Shown here piece by piece: positions 23,656-31,749 of a stretch of 35,722 bases of DNA; position 1 is the first letter of the stretch; every line of letters begins with the position of its first letter. The DNA comes from an uncultured Oscillospiraceae bacterium. GTDB lineage: Bacteria > Bacillota > Clostridia > Oscillospirales > Acutalibacteraceae. Both the position numbers and the translations under genes were made by a program. The stretch is taken from the NCBI GenBank assembly GCA_949297075.1, contig CASFRX010000006.1:1-35722 (forward strand), given 5' to 3'. The notes below the pieces were generated by a model that did no database searches, was not told the origin of the DNA, and was given only the letters and a program-made list of their open reading frames with translations.

Positions 23656-23722
23656 ATTGTGCTTCGCACAGTTTAGAACTCCCTCAGTCACCTACGGTGA
23701 CTGCTCCCTCAAGAGGGAGCCA
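23656..23722. repeat. Palindromic intergenic repeat of a type common in gut Clostridia
   Basis: Three hairpins lie in tandem: TGTGC-TTC-GCACA (23658-23670), CAGTCACC-TAC-GGTGACTG (23685-23703) and GCTCCCTC-AA-GAGGGAGC (23703-23720). The CTCCCTCAG...GAGGGAGCC layout is one I know from dispersed non-coding repeats in Faecalibacterium/Ruminococcus-type genomes. It fills the 23601-23762 gap between convergent genes and could help stop transcription arriving from the histidine kinase gene. No transposase is nearby and only one copy is present in the window. Confidence 0.75.
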
Positions 23723-23762
23723 ACATAGTATCATCTAAAAACATTCTTTTTATCTCTTTTCC

Positions 23763-26270
23763 CTAAGCCATTGGAAGCATTACCGTTGCGGTGAACATAT
23801 CGCCGTCAATTTGAATATCGAACTTTCCGCCCTGCAATTCGCACAAATCACGGGCAATGGAAAGTCCTAAGCCGCTGCCCTCGCCGCTTCGGGAAGCATC
23901 TCCTCGTACGAAGCGGTCCATAAGCTGTTCGGCAGGAATATTCAGGGGGTCATTTGAAATATTCTTGAAGGTCACCGCACCCATGCCGTCCTTTTCGCTG
24001 ACCTCAACATAGGCTCTCGTGCCGGGCATAGCGTATTTCCCTATGTTTGAAATTATATTTTCAAGAATACGGTAGGTTTTCTGTCCGTCCGCCAGAACTA
24101 TGGGATTAATTTCAGGCTCTCCAAAGCGAACATCTATGTTTTTTTCCGCAAGGGGCGCTTCGTTTTCTCCCAAGGCCTGCGCCACAAGCTCATATAGGTT
24201 CACCTGAGTTTTCTGCAGCTCAACCGCGCCCGTGGAAACCCTTGTAGCCTCGGTCAAATCCTCAATAAGCTGTTTGAGCCTGAAGGATTTTTCAATGAGA
24301 ATATCCGCATATCCGTCAACCTCTTCGTCTGCTATTTCGCTGCGCTTAATGAGGTCGGAATAGGTTATAATTGAAGTGAGAGGCGTTTTCAAATCGTGAG
24401 AAACATTTGTAATCAAATCCATCTTTGCCTTTTGCTCACGAACAGCGGAATCAACTGCAATTTTCATACCCGAACGCATCTGCGCTATATCTTCTGCCAG
24501 CTCAACCATGATTTTGGGCATATTTTTTCCGCTGAAATCAGCCTCAAAATCGCCATGCTGAGTTTTCTTGACGGTATCGCTGATTTTGTCGAGAGCTTTA
24601 GCGTAAAAATAAAGCACAAGCACTAAGCCAACATTGAGTAAGACGAGCATAATCAACGCAAGCAATACGGCACCCTCACCGCTATTAACGCACATCAAAA
24701 GCCAGAGCAGGTATGAAATTCCGAAATATACGGCCAAAAATATTGCCAGCTGACGGCGAACTCCGTTTTTGCGGTCGGAGCTGTTTGCCTTGAGCTTTAC
24801 TGCAATTTTTTTAATCAGCTTATACGGTAGGGCAGCAATCAAGCGTTTGAAATAGACCTTGCCTTTGATGCTTTTGATAACCGTAATCAGCCAGTTCATA
24901 AACAGAGCGTAGCAAGCTGCGGCGCAGACGGCGCAGCCAAGCTCCAACAAGGTTATTGCAAAACCGTATGTGATATATTGCCGATAGTCCTCAACGATGT
25001 ATTTTAGCATAGTAACCACACATACACCGGCGGCAGCCGCACCGCCAAGGCACAGTACAGCATGGATTTCTCCGGGAATTTTGCTCTGCCAGCCAAGCTT
25101 GGCATTGCCCTTAGCATTGAGGATAATCAGCAGCACCGTGAGGGCAAGGGCAAGGGCGGCAGATATAATGCCGATAACAGCTATGAGGTAAATAATATTC
25201 GCCGCTTCACGGTACTCCGTGTAAACTGTGTACATGGGGTCAGCAGTGCTGAGGGTAGTTTTCTCAAAGCTTATGTAGACCGTTGATTTTGCAGGATTAA
25301 GAAAATCAATACATCCCAAGACATAGCTTGATTTGTTATAGCCGTCCTGCCAGCCGTAACGGATTGAATTAAAGAACTGCGACAGATAAGCGGTGTTTTT
25401 AATGAGCTTTCCGTCAAAATCCTTTGCCCTATCCCCTGTAATGGCGGAATATTCACCTGTCATTTCGCTGTATTCAATAAATTTGGAATTAACAGCAACC
25501 GTATCAAAATTATTGTCGGAAGAAACCATCCATGTTTCTTTTTCATATGCTTTCACAAATTCTGCCGCATTCAAATATGGGCTGTTTGTGAAAACTTCCC
25601 CGGTTTTTTCGTTGATTATCATATATTTAATACTTGAATACAGGGAGAGATAGTCTCTCAAAAAATCATACTCATTGCGGTAATCTGTTACATTCAACGA
25701 ATACGATTGCTTTCGATAGTTGTAATATTCAGCAACGGCCTCCCTGTCAACTGCATAGCTTCCGTCCTCAAGCAGAGTGAAGAACGGGTTTTCGGTTACA
25801 TCTCTAACTCCTATTAATTGATCATATTTTCCGGAATAATAGACTGCACCGTCTTCAAAGTAATAATCCCATTCATCATTATTTTCCAAGTAGTCCAAAA
25901 GCTCATTAAAAACATTCAGCTTTTTTTCAAGCTCGCCGATTTCATATTCAACTTGCTTGGCGGCGCTTTTTGCCGCATACTGCTCCATGAGCTTTTCGAG
26001 CTTGCCGTTTTCAAAAACCTTGCCGTCCTCGTAGGTTATGTGAACACGGCGCATAGCATAATAAGCAAAGCCGATTTCATCCAAAGCCGCTTTTGATAGC
26101 AAAGGCTCTTTCACCGTTTCGCTTATATTATCCGTGCTGTAGATATAGCCTGCCAAGCCGGCGAATCTTGCGGCTCGGCTCAGAGCAAAGCCGCTTGTGC
26201 CAACCAAAATGAGGCAGAGCAAAAAGCAGACGATTCGTATAGCTTTAAATTTTTTCGATTTTGTATCCAA
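23763..26270 (-). CDS. Multi-pass membrane sensor histidine kinase
   Basis: 835 residues. A first membrane helix (11-33) is followed by a large extracytoplasmic sensor region (about 35-355), then several further membrane helices (about 357-384, 402-425, 436-465, 506-527, 533-557). The cytoplasmic part has a HAMP-like linker (about 558-605), a HisKA domain with NVSHDLKTPLTS (622-633, phosphorylated His625) and an ATPase domain with ENIISNIGKY (737-746) and GEGSGLGLS (796-804). It should phosphorylate the response regulator encoded just upstream, whose stop overlaps its start by 26 bases. The VanS-like kinase core together with the envelope genes nearby makes a cell-wall signal plausible, but the stimulus is unknown. 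Confidence 0.9.
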   Translation of the reverse strand: MDTKSKKFKAIRIVCFLLCLILVGTSGFALSRAARFAGLAGYIYSTDNISETVKEPLLSKAALDEIGFAYYAMRRVHITYEDGKVFENGKLEKLMEQYAAKSAAKQVEYEIGELEKKLNVFNELLDYLENNDEWDYYFEDGAVYYSGKYDQLIGVRDVTENPFFTLLEDGSYAVDREAVAEYYNYRKQSYSLNVTDYRNEYDFLRDYLSLYSSIKYMIINEKTGEVFTNSPYLNAAEFVKAYEKETWMVSSDNNFDTVAVNSKFIEYSEMTGEYSAITGDRAKDFDGKLIKNTAYLSQFFNSIRYGWQDGYNKSSYVLGCIDFLNPAKSTVYISFEKTTLSTADPMYTVYTEYREAANIIYLIAVIGIISAALALALTVLLIILNAKGNAKLGWQSKIPGEIHAVLCLGGAAAAGVCVVTMLKYIVEDYRQYITYGFAITLLELGCAVCAAACYALFMNWLITVIKSIKGKVYFKRLIAALPYKLIKKIAVKLKANSSDRKNGVRRQLAIFLAVYFGISYLLWLLMCVNSGEGAVLLALIMLVLLNVGLVLVLYFYAKALDKISDTVKKTQHGDFEADFSGKNMPKIMVELAEDIAQMRSGMKIAVDSAVREQKAKMDLITNVSHDLKTPLTSIITYSDLIKRSEIADEEVDGYADILIEKSFRLKQLIEDLTEATRVSTGAVELQKTQVNLYELVAQALGENEAPLAEKNIDVRFGEPEINPIVLADGQKTYRILENIISNIGKYAMPGTRAYVEVSEKDGMGAVTFKNISNDPLNIPAEQLMDRFVRGDASRSGEGSGLGLSIARDLCELQGGKFDIQIDGDMFTATVMLPMA

Positions 26271-26925
26271 TTCCCCACACCACCTTCAAGTATTTCGGGT
26301 TTTTAGGGTCAAGCTCAATCTTTTCCCTAATTCTGCGAATATGTACGGTTACGGTTTTGTCCGTTGCAAAGCACGGCTCATTCCAAACCGCCTCATAAAT
26401 TTGTGATGTGGAAAGCACCTTACCTAAATTTGTCATTAAATATTCCATTATGCCGTATTCCGTCGCTGTGAGCTTCACCGGCTCATCGGCAACGGTTACG
26501 GTGTGCGCCTCTTTGTCCAGCGCCAAATCCCCTGTGACTATACAGGTCTTTGCAGGGGTCGCCTTTCCCCCAAGGCTCGTATATCGCCTGATTTGAGATT
26601 TAACTCTTGCAACAAGCTCAAGGGGATTAAAGGGCTTGGTCATATAGTCATCTGCTCCGAAGCCGAGGCCTGTTATTTTGTCCGTATCCTCGCTTTTTGC
26701 CGACAGGAACAAAATAGGCACATTGCTCTTTTCCCTGATTGCAAGAGTTGCCTGCATTCCGTCCATAACAGGCATCATTATGTCGATTATAATGCAGTGC
26801 AGTTCATTATTTTCGGCAATTTCAAGAGCCTGTTTGCCGTTGTAGGCTTTATGAACATTGTAGCCCTCTAACTTTAAGTAAATTTCGATAGAGTTAACTA
26901 TTGCGACATCATCATCGCAAACCAA
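26245..26925 (-). CDS. OmpR/VanR-family response regulator
   Basis: 226 residues from a TTG start. Receiver domain (1-115): acidic pocket Asp4-Asp5, phospho-acceptor Asp48 (IIDIMMP), Lys97 (MTKPF). Winged-helix DNA-binding domain (about 128-226) with TATEYGIMEYLMTNLG and VTVHIRRIREKIE. The start is uncertain: TTG (26925) sits 17 bases from the Shine-Dalgarno AGGAGG (26948-26943), too far, whereas the in-frame ATA at 26934 is 8 bases away and would give the family-typical beginning NILVCDDD. No ATG or GTG is available. Its 3' end overlaps the kinase gene, so the two are translationally coupled. Confidence 0.9.
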   Translation of the reverse strand: MVCDDDVAIVNSIEIYLKLEGYNVHKAYNGKQALEIAENNELHCIIIDIMMPVMDGMQATLAIREKSNVPILFLSAKSEDTDKITGLGFGADDYMTKPFNPLELVARVKSQIRRYTSLGGKATPAKTCIVTGDLALDKEAHTVTVADEPVKLTATEYGIMEYLMTNLGKVLSTSQIYEAVWNEPCFATDKTVTVHIRRIREKIELDPKNPKYLKVVWGIGYKIEKI

Positions 26926-26970
26926 AATGTTTATCTTGTTTCCCTCCTCTCTTTGCTTTCCACAGTTTTG

Positions 26971-26998
26971 ATTATAGACTGCGATAGTTACAAAACAA
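26971..26998 (-). promoter_or_regulatory. Promoter of the two-component system
   Basis: On the minus strand TTGTTT (26998-26993), a 16-base spacer and a perfect TATAAT (26976-26971), about 45 bases upstream of the response regulator start. The stop of the 38-codon gene at 27011 lies just before it. Confidence 0.65.
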
Positions 26999-27010
26999 GG
27001 TGCAAATTTA

Positions 27011-27127
27011 TTACAAGTTTTCTAATATTCTAAGCGCAAAACCCTGAGCCGCAGGTAAAGGCTCAAAACGGCGGGAATAATTGCCGCTGCCCATAGATTC
27101 CATAACAAAAAGAAGCTTTTTCTTCAT
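27011..27127 (-). CDS. Unrecognised 38-residue protein with its own promoter and ribosome-binding site
   Basis: An ATG at 27127 preceded by GGAG at 8 bases opens a frame of 38 codons ending in TAA. The protein begins MKKKLLFVMESMGSG and then turns basic and proline-containing (YSRRFEPLPAAQGFALRI). The first 15 residues resemble the start of GT4-type glycosyltransferases, so it may be the stump of one, but promoter, Shine-Dalgarno and frame are all intact. No terminator separates it from the two-component promoter. Function unknown. Confidence 0.5.
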   Translation of the reverse strand: MKKKLLFVMESMGSGNYSRRFEPLPAAQGFALRILENL

Positions 27128-27170
27128 GGCTTTTCTCCAAATTTTCCTTGCCGGTCAGATTTACAAATTA

Positions 27171-27199
27171 AGCATAACATTTTATATTCTTTTTTTCAA
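27171..27199 (-). promoter_or_regulatory. Promoter of the 38-codon gene
   Basis: On the minus strand TTGAAA (27199-27194), a 17-base spacer ending in TGT, and TATGCT (27176-27171), an extended -10 type. It starts directly downstream of the terminator of the M23 peptidase gene. Confidence 0.55.
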
Positions 27200-27202
27200 T
27201 GG

Positions 27203-27248
27203 TATAAATATAAAAATGCCATTCCGAGCAAAAACCCGAAATGGCATT
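27203..27248 (-). terminator. Rho-independent terminator of the M23 peptidase gene
   Basis: AATGCCATT (27215-27223) pairs with AATGGCATT (27240-27248); the stem continues past one mismatch with two further pairs around a 10-base loop. Read on the minus strand it is followed by TTTTATATTTAT. Confidence 0.82.
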
Positions 27249-27262
27249 GCATTACAGCATTC

Positions 27263-29197
27263 TTATTTGATATACGGCAAGGGGTTTACTGTATTGCCGT
27301 TTACAATAACCTCAAAATGAAGGTGTGCGCCGGAGCTGTTGCCTGTGTTACCCACACGGCCTATTGCCTGTCCGCGGGAAACACGCTGACCGACGGAAAC
27401 GGAAATAGAGCCGTCCAGCATATGAGCATATCTTGTCTTAACGCCGTTGCCGTGGTTGATAACAACCTGGTTGCCGTAGCTTCGGTTGCTGAACTTGACA
27501 AGCTCAACCGTGCCGCTGTCTGCCGCCAAAACGAGCTTGCCTGAAGCATTGCCGCCGGAAATATCAACGCCCGTATGCCAGCCGCTTCGGCGGTTGCCGT
27601 AATTAGATGTGATAGTATAAAGTCCTGAAACAGGCCAGACCATCTTTCCTGTTGAAACAACCTCGTAGCTGCCGCCGTAGCCCGTAGAGGGGCGCTTTGT
27701 GCCTATCTGAATCTTTTCGTTTGTAGGCTCAATGAGGGTTACACGGTCAATTTCCTTGGTTGAAATCTGAACGCCGTCGATATAAGTTACAAGATAAGTT
27801 ACCCTATCCGTACCCTTTACGCCCTTGCGGATAACCCGTCTGTCGCCTCTGAAGAGCTTGTCGGATTCAACCTTTTCCGTTTCATATCTTGTGGATTCGT
27901 TCTTTTCCACAACTCGGATAATCTTAACACGCACAAAATTGACCTCGGAGGAAATCATAAGCTCTGTGCCTGTTTTGAAAACATCAAAGTTTACATTGGG
28001 GTTGAGAGCCATTAGCTTCGATGTGGGAATATCAAAGGACTGAGCGATTTCGGAGGGCGTGTCGCCATCCTTTACCGTGTAGTAAACAGCCTCGCTCTTC
28101 TTTTCGTTTTCAAGGGCATTGAGAAGCTTGGAGGCCTCCCACATTCCGCTGTCATCATCGGAATAAAGACCCTGCCTAAATTCAACATCCTCGACAAAAT
28201 CGGCAAAAGAATTTTCATCGTCTGCATCAATTTTATATTTATCCTCAGCCTTGGCAAGAAGGCTGTTGAAAACGCTTCGAGCATCGGTTTCGTTTTTGAC
28301 TGCACAAATAAATTCGCCGTCAATATAAACTCCGCAGGCATTTGTCAGCCTTGAATCGGAGTTTTCTATCAGCTTATCGCTGATTGAATCCGCATCGCTG
28401 AGCTGATTCAAGCGCACTCTCGCAATCTTATAAGTGGGGTTGGCAATGAGGTTCTCGTCCTCGCCTGATGCACCGGAATCAATGCGATCCTTAACAATGG
28501 TCCGTGCCTCAATAAACACGGATTCATCGCTGATATAGCCCAGGGAACACTCCTCGCCGTTATTGTCAACCACAACCTCCAAAGCATAGGTAGAGCTTGT
28601 CCAGTGGCCGACGGTTATAATCAGCACGGCAAGAGAAACTATGGGCAAAAGGGTATTAACAGCCGTTTTTAGCAGATGGGGATGAACCTTGAATAAGCTG
28701 CCCTTAGGCTTTTTAATCGAGTGGGAATCGTTGGCAAATTTTTTAATATCCTCCACAGCTGCGTGGAATGAGCGCATGACTATTTTATCAAAGAAAACAT
28801 AAACCAGCCCTGCAAAAACCGCCAAAGCGTGTACGGGGCGGCGCAAAAGGGATTTAACACCACTGAAAAAGCGGCGGATACGGCGAATAACCTGCAAGCC
28901 GAAATAATAGACCCAATCATAGAATGGGCTTGTATCACGCTCAGTCAGCTCAATTACGGGCTTTTCGAGCTTTTCCTCTTTTTTCTCCTCTTCGGGAAGC
29001 TTGTAAACCGGCTTTTCAACGGCAAATATCGGAGAATAGGCAAGGAAAGAGAATATGCCGTAATCCTCATAGGAGGCAACCGCCGACGGTTCTTCATCTA
29101 TTTCAGATACGGAAATAAAATCCTCTTGAGCTTCTTTTGCTTCAATTTTGCTTTCGTCTTGCTCGTTTATCGCTTCAAGCTCTTTGTTATCTGCCAA
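27263..29197 (-). CDS. Membrane-anchored M23 endopeptidase with LysM and G5 domains
   Basis: 644 residues. Residues 1-120 are mostly acidic and cytoplasmic, with hydrophobic segments at about 121-137 and 178-198. Outside, about 372-416 is a LysM domain (VKDGDTPSEIAQSFDIPTSK), 420-490 a G5 domain (ESTRYETEKVES...GVQISTKEIDR) and 520-642 a lysostaphin-type M23 peptidase with His541 and Asp545 (HTGVD) and His625/His627 (GAHLHFEV). It should bind and cut peptidoglycan cross-links. The zinc ligands are intact, so it is likely active. The long cytoplasmic N-terminus is unusual for a hydrolase and parallels the sortase and SpoIID-like proteins of this window. A pair of palindromic sites lies near its transcription start. 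Confidence 0.88.
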   Translation of the reverse strand: MADNKELEAINEQDESKIEAKEAQEDFISVSEIDEEPSAVASYEDYGIFSFLAYSPIFAVEKPVYKLPEEEKKEEKLEKPVIELTERDTSPFYDWVYYFGLQVIRRIRRFFSGVKSLLRRPVHALAVFAGLVYVFFDKIVMRSFHAAVEDIKKFANDSHSIKKPKGSLFKVHPHLLKTAVNTLLPIVSLAVLIITVGHWTSSTYALEVVVDNNGEECSLGYISDESVFIEARTIVKDRIDSGASGEDENLIANPTYKIARVRLNQLSDADSISDKLIENSDSRLTNACGVYIDGEFICAVKNETDARSVFNSLLAKAEDKYKIDADDENSFADFVEDVEFRQGLYSDDDSGMWEASKLLNALENEKKSEAVYYTVKDGDTPSEIAQSFDIPTSKLMALNPNVNFDVFKTGTELMISSEVNFVRVKIIRVVEKNESTRYETEKVESDKLFRGDRRVIRKGVKGTDRVTYLVTYIDGVQISTKEIDRVTLIEPTNEKIQIGTKRPSTGYGGSYEVVSTGKMVWPVSGLYTITSNYGNRRSGWHTGVDISGGNASGKLVLAADSGTVELVKFSNRSYGNQVVINHGNGVKTRYAHMLDGSISVSVGQRVSRGQAIGRVGNTGNSSGAHLHFEVIVNGNTVNPLPYIK

Positions 29198-29245
29198 CGG
29201 TTACACCACCTTTCCTATCTGTTTCGTTCTAAAAGTTAAAAAGTA

Positions 29246-29286
29246 ACAAATTTGTAACCATTCAATTCAAATAGTTACAAATTTGT
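29246..29286. promoter_or_regulatory. Two identical palindromic sites ACAAATTTGT, likely operator of the M23 gene
   Basis: ACAAATTTGT occurs at 29246-29255 and 29277-29286, exactly 31 bases apart (about three helical turns). Both copies are flanked by GTAA/GTTA on the left and AA on the right. They lie between the -10 box (29291-29296) and the gene start (29197) on the minus strand, where a repressor would block transcription. The regulator is unknown. Confidence 0.6.
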
Positions 29287-29290
29287 AATT

Positions 29291-29299
29291 ATTATAGCA
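29291..29299 (-). promoter_or_regulatory. Extended -10 promoter of the M23 peptidase gene
   Basis: On the minus strand TGC-TATAAT (29299-29291). No -35 box is found at 16-18 bases; the extended -10 could compensate, or an activator is needed. Transcription would start inside the first palindromic site. Confidence 0.6.
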
Positions 29300-29337
29300 T
29301 AAACCCGAACTTTTATTTTTTCAAAAAAGAATATTCC

Positions 29338-29805
29338 TTATTTTTCCGGATATTTTAGGCTTTTGACAGTTACGGTTTTCATAACCTCTGCCATTTTTTT
29401 CGCCTCTTTTTTTGCTCCTGCAAGGTCATGTTCACGGTAATTACCACATTCCTCAGGGCTGACTCCTGGAATTTCGCCCTCATAGGCGGCAATAAAATCA
29501 AAAGCCTGCTTGGTCATTTCAATAGCCTGCTCGTGGTTAATATCGCTGCTGCGAACAAGAAAATAGAAGCCTGTACGGCAGCCCATGGGGCCGAAGTAAA
29601 TAACGCCGCTGCTCAAAGGAGTGTTGCGCACAAAGGTGGCAAAAAGATGCTCAACAGTATGTATAGCGCCGTTTTCAATAACAGCTTCAACATTCGGTCT
29701 GCGGCAGCGGATATCGTAGGTCACGATATCGCCGTCAACACGGGAAACATACATACCGCAGGGCAGTATGGTATGGTCGATGGTGAAACTTGCAATTTTT
29801 TCCAT
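29338..29805 (-). CDS. luxS: S-ribosylhomocysteine lyase (LuxS)
   Basis: 155 residues, full length. It splits S-ribosylhomocysteine into homocysteine and DPD, the precursor of autoinducer-2, in the activated methyl cycle. The metal site HTVEH (49-53, with His49 and His53) and Cys120 (ECGNYREHD) are intact, as is GCRTGFYF (75-82). It follows queT by 12 bases. Neither Pfs nor other methyl-cycle genes are in the window. Confidence 0.96.
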   Translation of the reverse strand: MEKIASFTIDHTILPCGMYVSRVDGDIVTYDIRCRRPNVEAVIENGAIHTVEHLFATFVRNTPLSSGVIYFGPMGCRTGFYFLVRSSDINHEQAIEMTKQAFDFIAAYEGEIPGVSPEECGNYREHDLAGAKKEAKKMAEVMKTVTVKSLKYPEK

Positions 29806-29817
29806 AACAAAAATCCT

Positions 29818-30348
29818 TTAAACCTTAAAAATTCTTTTGGCGGCGCCGCCTTTTTCCAGCAATATACGCAGGGGTATGCCCAGAACACAGCAGACAGCCA
29901 ATTCGCCTATACCAACCTGCAAAGCGGAAATGGCAAAACCTGCCCAGCTGATACCCTCAGGCAGAAATACAGCAATTTCAATGCCGATAATAACGGCGTT
30001 GAAAACAGTAGACAAAACGGGGGCTATGGCATAGCCAAGCTTTCCACCCGCTTTTCGGGTGACATATGTAAAATAAGCCGCAAGGAAAGTTGCCAGCGTG
30101 CCGAGAACAATATCCAAAATACCGAAAGGACTGCCGAGATTGCCTATTAAACAGCCGATGGTCAAACCGGAAATAGCCGCAGGGGTGAAAACGGCAAGCA
30201 CGGTCAGTGCTTCGGAAAAGCGGAACTGAATACTGCCGTAAGCTAAGTTGAAAACAGAGGCCGCATAGGTCAGCGCCGCATAGAGAGCGGCAATAACAGC
30301 CGCCTGAGCTATATAAAAAGTTACCTTTTTATTTGAGCGATTCATCAT
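29818..30348 (-). CDS. queT: QueT-family queuosine-precursor transporter (ECF S component)
   Basis: 176 residues with about five or six membrane helices. The beginning ([36 protein letters not shown]) is characteristic of QueT, the substrate-binding subunit of an energy-coupling-factor transporter for preQ0/preQ1-type precursors of queuosine. It needs the shared EcfAAT module, which is elsewhere. The start overlaps the cyclophilin stop by 4 bases (ATGA), so no preQ1 riboswitch can control it alone. Its place beside other RNA-modification and ribosome genes in the window is probably coincidence. Confidence 0.85.
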   Translation of the reverse strand: MMNRSNKKVTFYIAQAAVIAALYAALTYAASVFNLAYGSIQFRFSEALTVLAVFTPAAISGLTIGCLIGNLGSPFGILDIVLGTLATFLAAYFTYVTRKAGGKLGYAIAPVLSTVFNAVIIGIEIAVFLPEGISWAGFAISALQVGIGELAVCCVLGIPLRILLEKGGAAKRIFKV

Positions 30349-30941
30349 AATACAGAAACTTCAATAGTGTTAATCACAACATCCACAACGGGTTTATCGC
30401 CTCTTGCGGTTTCCACATTTGCAATGGCGTCAACAACATCCATGCCCTCGAATACCTGACCGAAAACGGTGTGCTTGAAATCGAGCCAGGGCGTGCCGCC
30501 CACAGCCTTGTAGTTTTCAACTGTTTCTGCGGGAAAGCCGCGGTCGCCAAGCTGTTTCATCTGCTCAATAAGGTCGCGGCTGACTTCGTCTGCCTGAACA
30601 ATGAAGAACTGACTGCCGTTTGTGCCGGGACCTGCGTTTGCCATGGAGAGCGCACCGCGAAGATTGTGGAGGTCTACGCAGAATTCATCTTCAAAAGGTC
30701 TGCCCCAAATGCTCTCGCCGCCGCAGCCTGTGCCCTCAGGGTCACCGCCCTGAATCATGAAATCGTTAATAACTCTGTGGAAAATAAGGCCGTCATAATA
30801 GCCGTTCTTTGCGTGAGTTGTGAAATTCTCAACAGTTTTGGGTGCAGCCTCAGGAAAAAGGCGAATTTTAATATCACCCATAGATGTTTTTATGGCTGCA
30901 ATAGTTTCGCCTGCAACAGGCTTTTCAAGCTGTAAAATCAT
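30345..30941 (-). CDS. Cyclophilin-type peptidyl-prolyl cis-trans isomerase
   Basis: 198 residues from the ATG at 30941, which has GGAGAT 6-7 bases upstream; the frame stays open to 30977 but without a better signal. It catalyses proline isomerisation during protein folding in the cytoplasm (no signal peptide). Diagnostic motifs are [15 protein letters not shown] (54-68) and GTNGSQFFI (107-115). An insert of about 35 residues between the latter and HTVFGQV is common in Clostridia. It lies between the lipoprotein and queT genes in one operon. Confidence 0.93.
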   Translation of the reverse strand: MILQLEKPVAGETIAAIKTSMGDIKIRLFPEAAPKTVENFTTHAKNGYYDGLIFHRVINDFMIQGGDPEGTGCGGESIWGRPFEDEFCVDLHNLRGALSMANAGPGTNGSQFFIVQADEVSRDLIEQMKQLGDRGFPAETVENYKAVGGTPWLDFKHTVFGQVFEGMDVVDAIANVETARGDKPVVDVVINTIEVSVL

Positions 30942-30980
30942 TTTATTATCTCCTTGTTCATAAATAAAACTAATCAATTA

Positions 30981-31478
30981 TCAGTCAATATTGAATGCGT
31001 TGTAGGTGTAGAAAGTGAGTCTCAAATTGCTGTCCTCAGGCAGCTTATACTGCTCGTAGTATTCATCACCGTACCAGAAAGCGGCAACATAAACGCCTCT
31101 GCGGTTGCCCGACCAAGTGGCATTATAGATGCCGTCAGCCGGCTTTTCGGGGAGCACATCTTCGGTCTTGAGGTCGCTGAGTGGAGAGGATTTATAAATG
31201 CCGAAGCCTGCACCCTCAAGCTTTGCAATATACTCGCAAAATTCCTCATAATCAATTTCGTCAACGGAAATTTCGTAAATATAGCCCTTGTCGTTTTTGC
31301 TGTCTTTGAAATTCTTAATTTTTCCGTCGGGAGCGGGAATATCCTTGAAGAAAGCGTCTTCGGGCCAAGGGAAAGTCTTTTCAACTACCGTTGTTTCGCC
31401 TCCGGCAGGGTTTTTGTTACAACCTGCAAAACAGAACAAAAGGGACACCGCAAGCAATGCGCACATTATCTTTTTCAT
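30981..31478 (-). CDS. Putative lipoprotein of unknown function
   Basis: 165 residues. A signal peptide ends in the lipobox FAGC, so Cys20 should be lipidated and the protein held on the outer face of the membrane. The mature part is acidic and aromatic-rich, with alternating strands (VEKTFPWPEDAFFKDIPAPDG, then YIYEISVDEIDYEEFCEYIAKLEGAGF), a layout of small clostridial lipoproteins with no known role. First gene of the minus-strand operon with cyclophilin, queT and luxS; Shine-Dalgarno GGAGAG. Confidence 0.8.
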   Translation of the reverse strand: MKKIMCALLAVSLLFCFAGCNKNPAGGETTVVEKTFPWPEDAFFKDIPAPDGKIKNFKDSKNDKGYIYEISVDEIDYEEFCEYIAKLEGAGFGIYKSSPLSDLKTEDVLPEKPADGIYNATWSGNRRGVYVAAFWYGDEYYEQYKLPEDSNLRLTFYTYNAFNID

Positions 31479-31515
31479 AGTCCGTCTCTCCTTTTAAGCA
31501 TATTTAATCCTTATT

Positions 31516-31544
31516 ATTATAATAGCAAGCACTAAAAAAAGCAA
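31516..31544 (-). promoter_or_regulatory. Promoter of the lipoprotein-cyclophilin-queT-luxS operon
   Basis: On the minus strand TTGCTT (31544-31539), a 17-base spacer and TATAAT (31521-31516), about 40 bases upstream of the lipoprotein start. Confidence 0.7.
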
Positions 31545-31581
31545 GTGCAAACAAAGTTTTTCGATGTATTTTAAAAAATGC

Positions 31582-31610
31582 TTGCAAAGCTGAGCATAAT
31601 TGTATATAAT
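31582..31610 (+). promoter_or_regulatory. Promoter of tRNA-Thr(CGT)
   Basis: TTGCAA (31582-31587), a 17-base spacer and TATAAT (31605-31610), 26 bases before the mature 5' end of the tRNA. Confidence 0.75.
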
Positions 31611-31636
31611 ATACAAGCGTTGAAAATATCATATTT

Positions 31637-31711
31637 GCTGGTGTGGCTCAATGGCAGAGCAGCTCATTCGTAATGAGCAGGTTGCAGGTTCGATTCCCGT
31701 CACCAGCTCCA
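31637..31711 (+). tRNA. tRNA-Thr, anticodon CGT
   Basis: 75 bases including an encoded CCA. The acceptor arm GCTGGTG pairs with CACCAGC, the D arm is GCTC/GAGC with a 7-base loop, the anticodon stem GCTCA/TGAGC encloses TTCGTAA (anticodon CGT, reads ACG), and the T loop is TTCGATT. The T stem has one A-C mismatch (third pair), a slight weakness. It has its own promoter and two downstream hairpins. Confidence 0.95.
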
Positions 31712-31718
31712 GTAAAAG

Positions 31719-31740
31719 GGGCTGTAAAAAAACAGCCTAA
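31719..31740 (+). terminator. Short hairpin directly after tRNA-Thr
   Basis: GGCTGT (31720-31725) pairs with ACAGCC (31732-31737) around an A-rich loop. The tail is TAATAAAA, not a T-run, so it may be a processing hairpin more than a terminator. Confidence 0.45.
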
Positions 31741-31749
31741 TAAAAAATT

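Noticed and set aside
29246..29286. WalR binding site upstream of the M23 peptidase
   Set aside because: WalR sites are direct repeats TGTWAH-N5-TGTWAH; here the units are palindromes 31 bp apart.
30300..30400. preQ1 riboswitch controlling queT
   Set aside because: queT starts inside the stop codon of the cyclophilin gene, so there is no untranslated leader.
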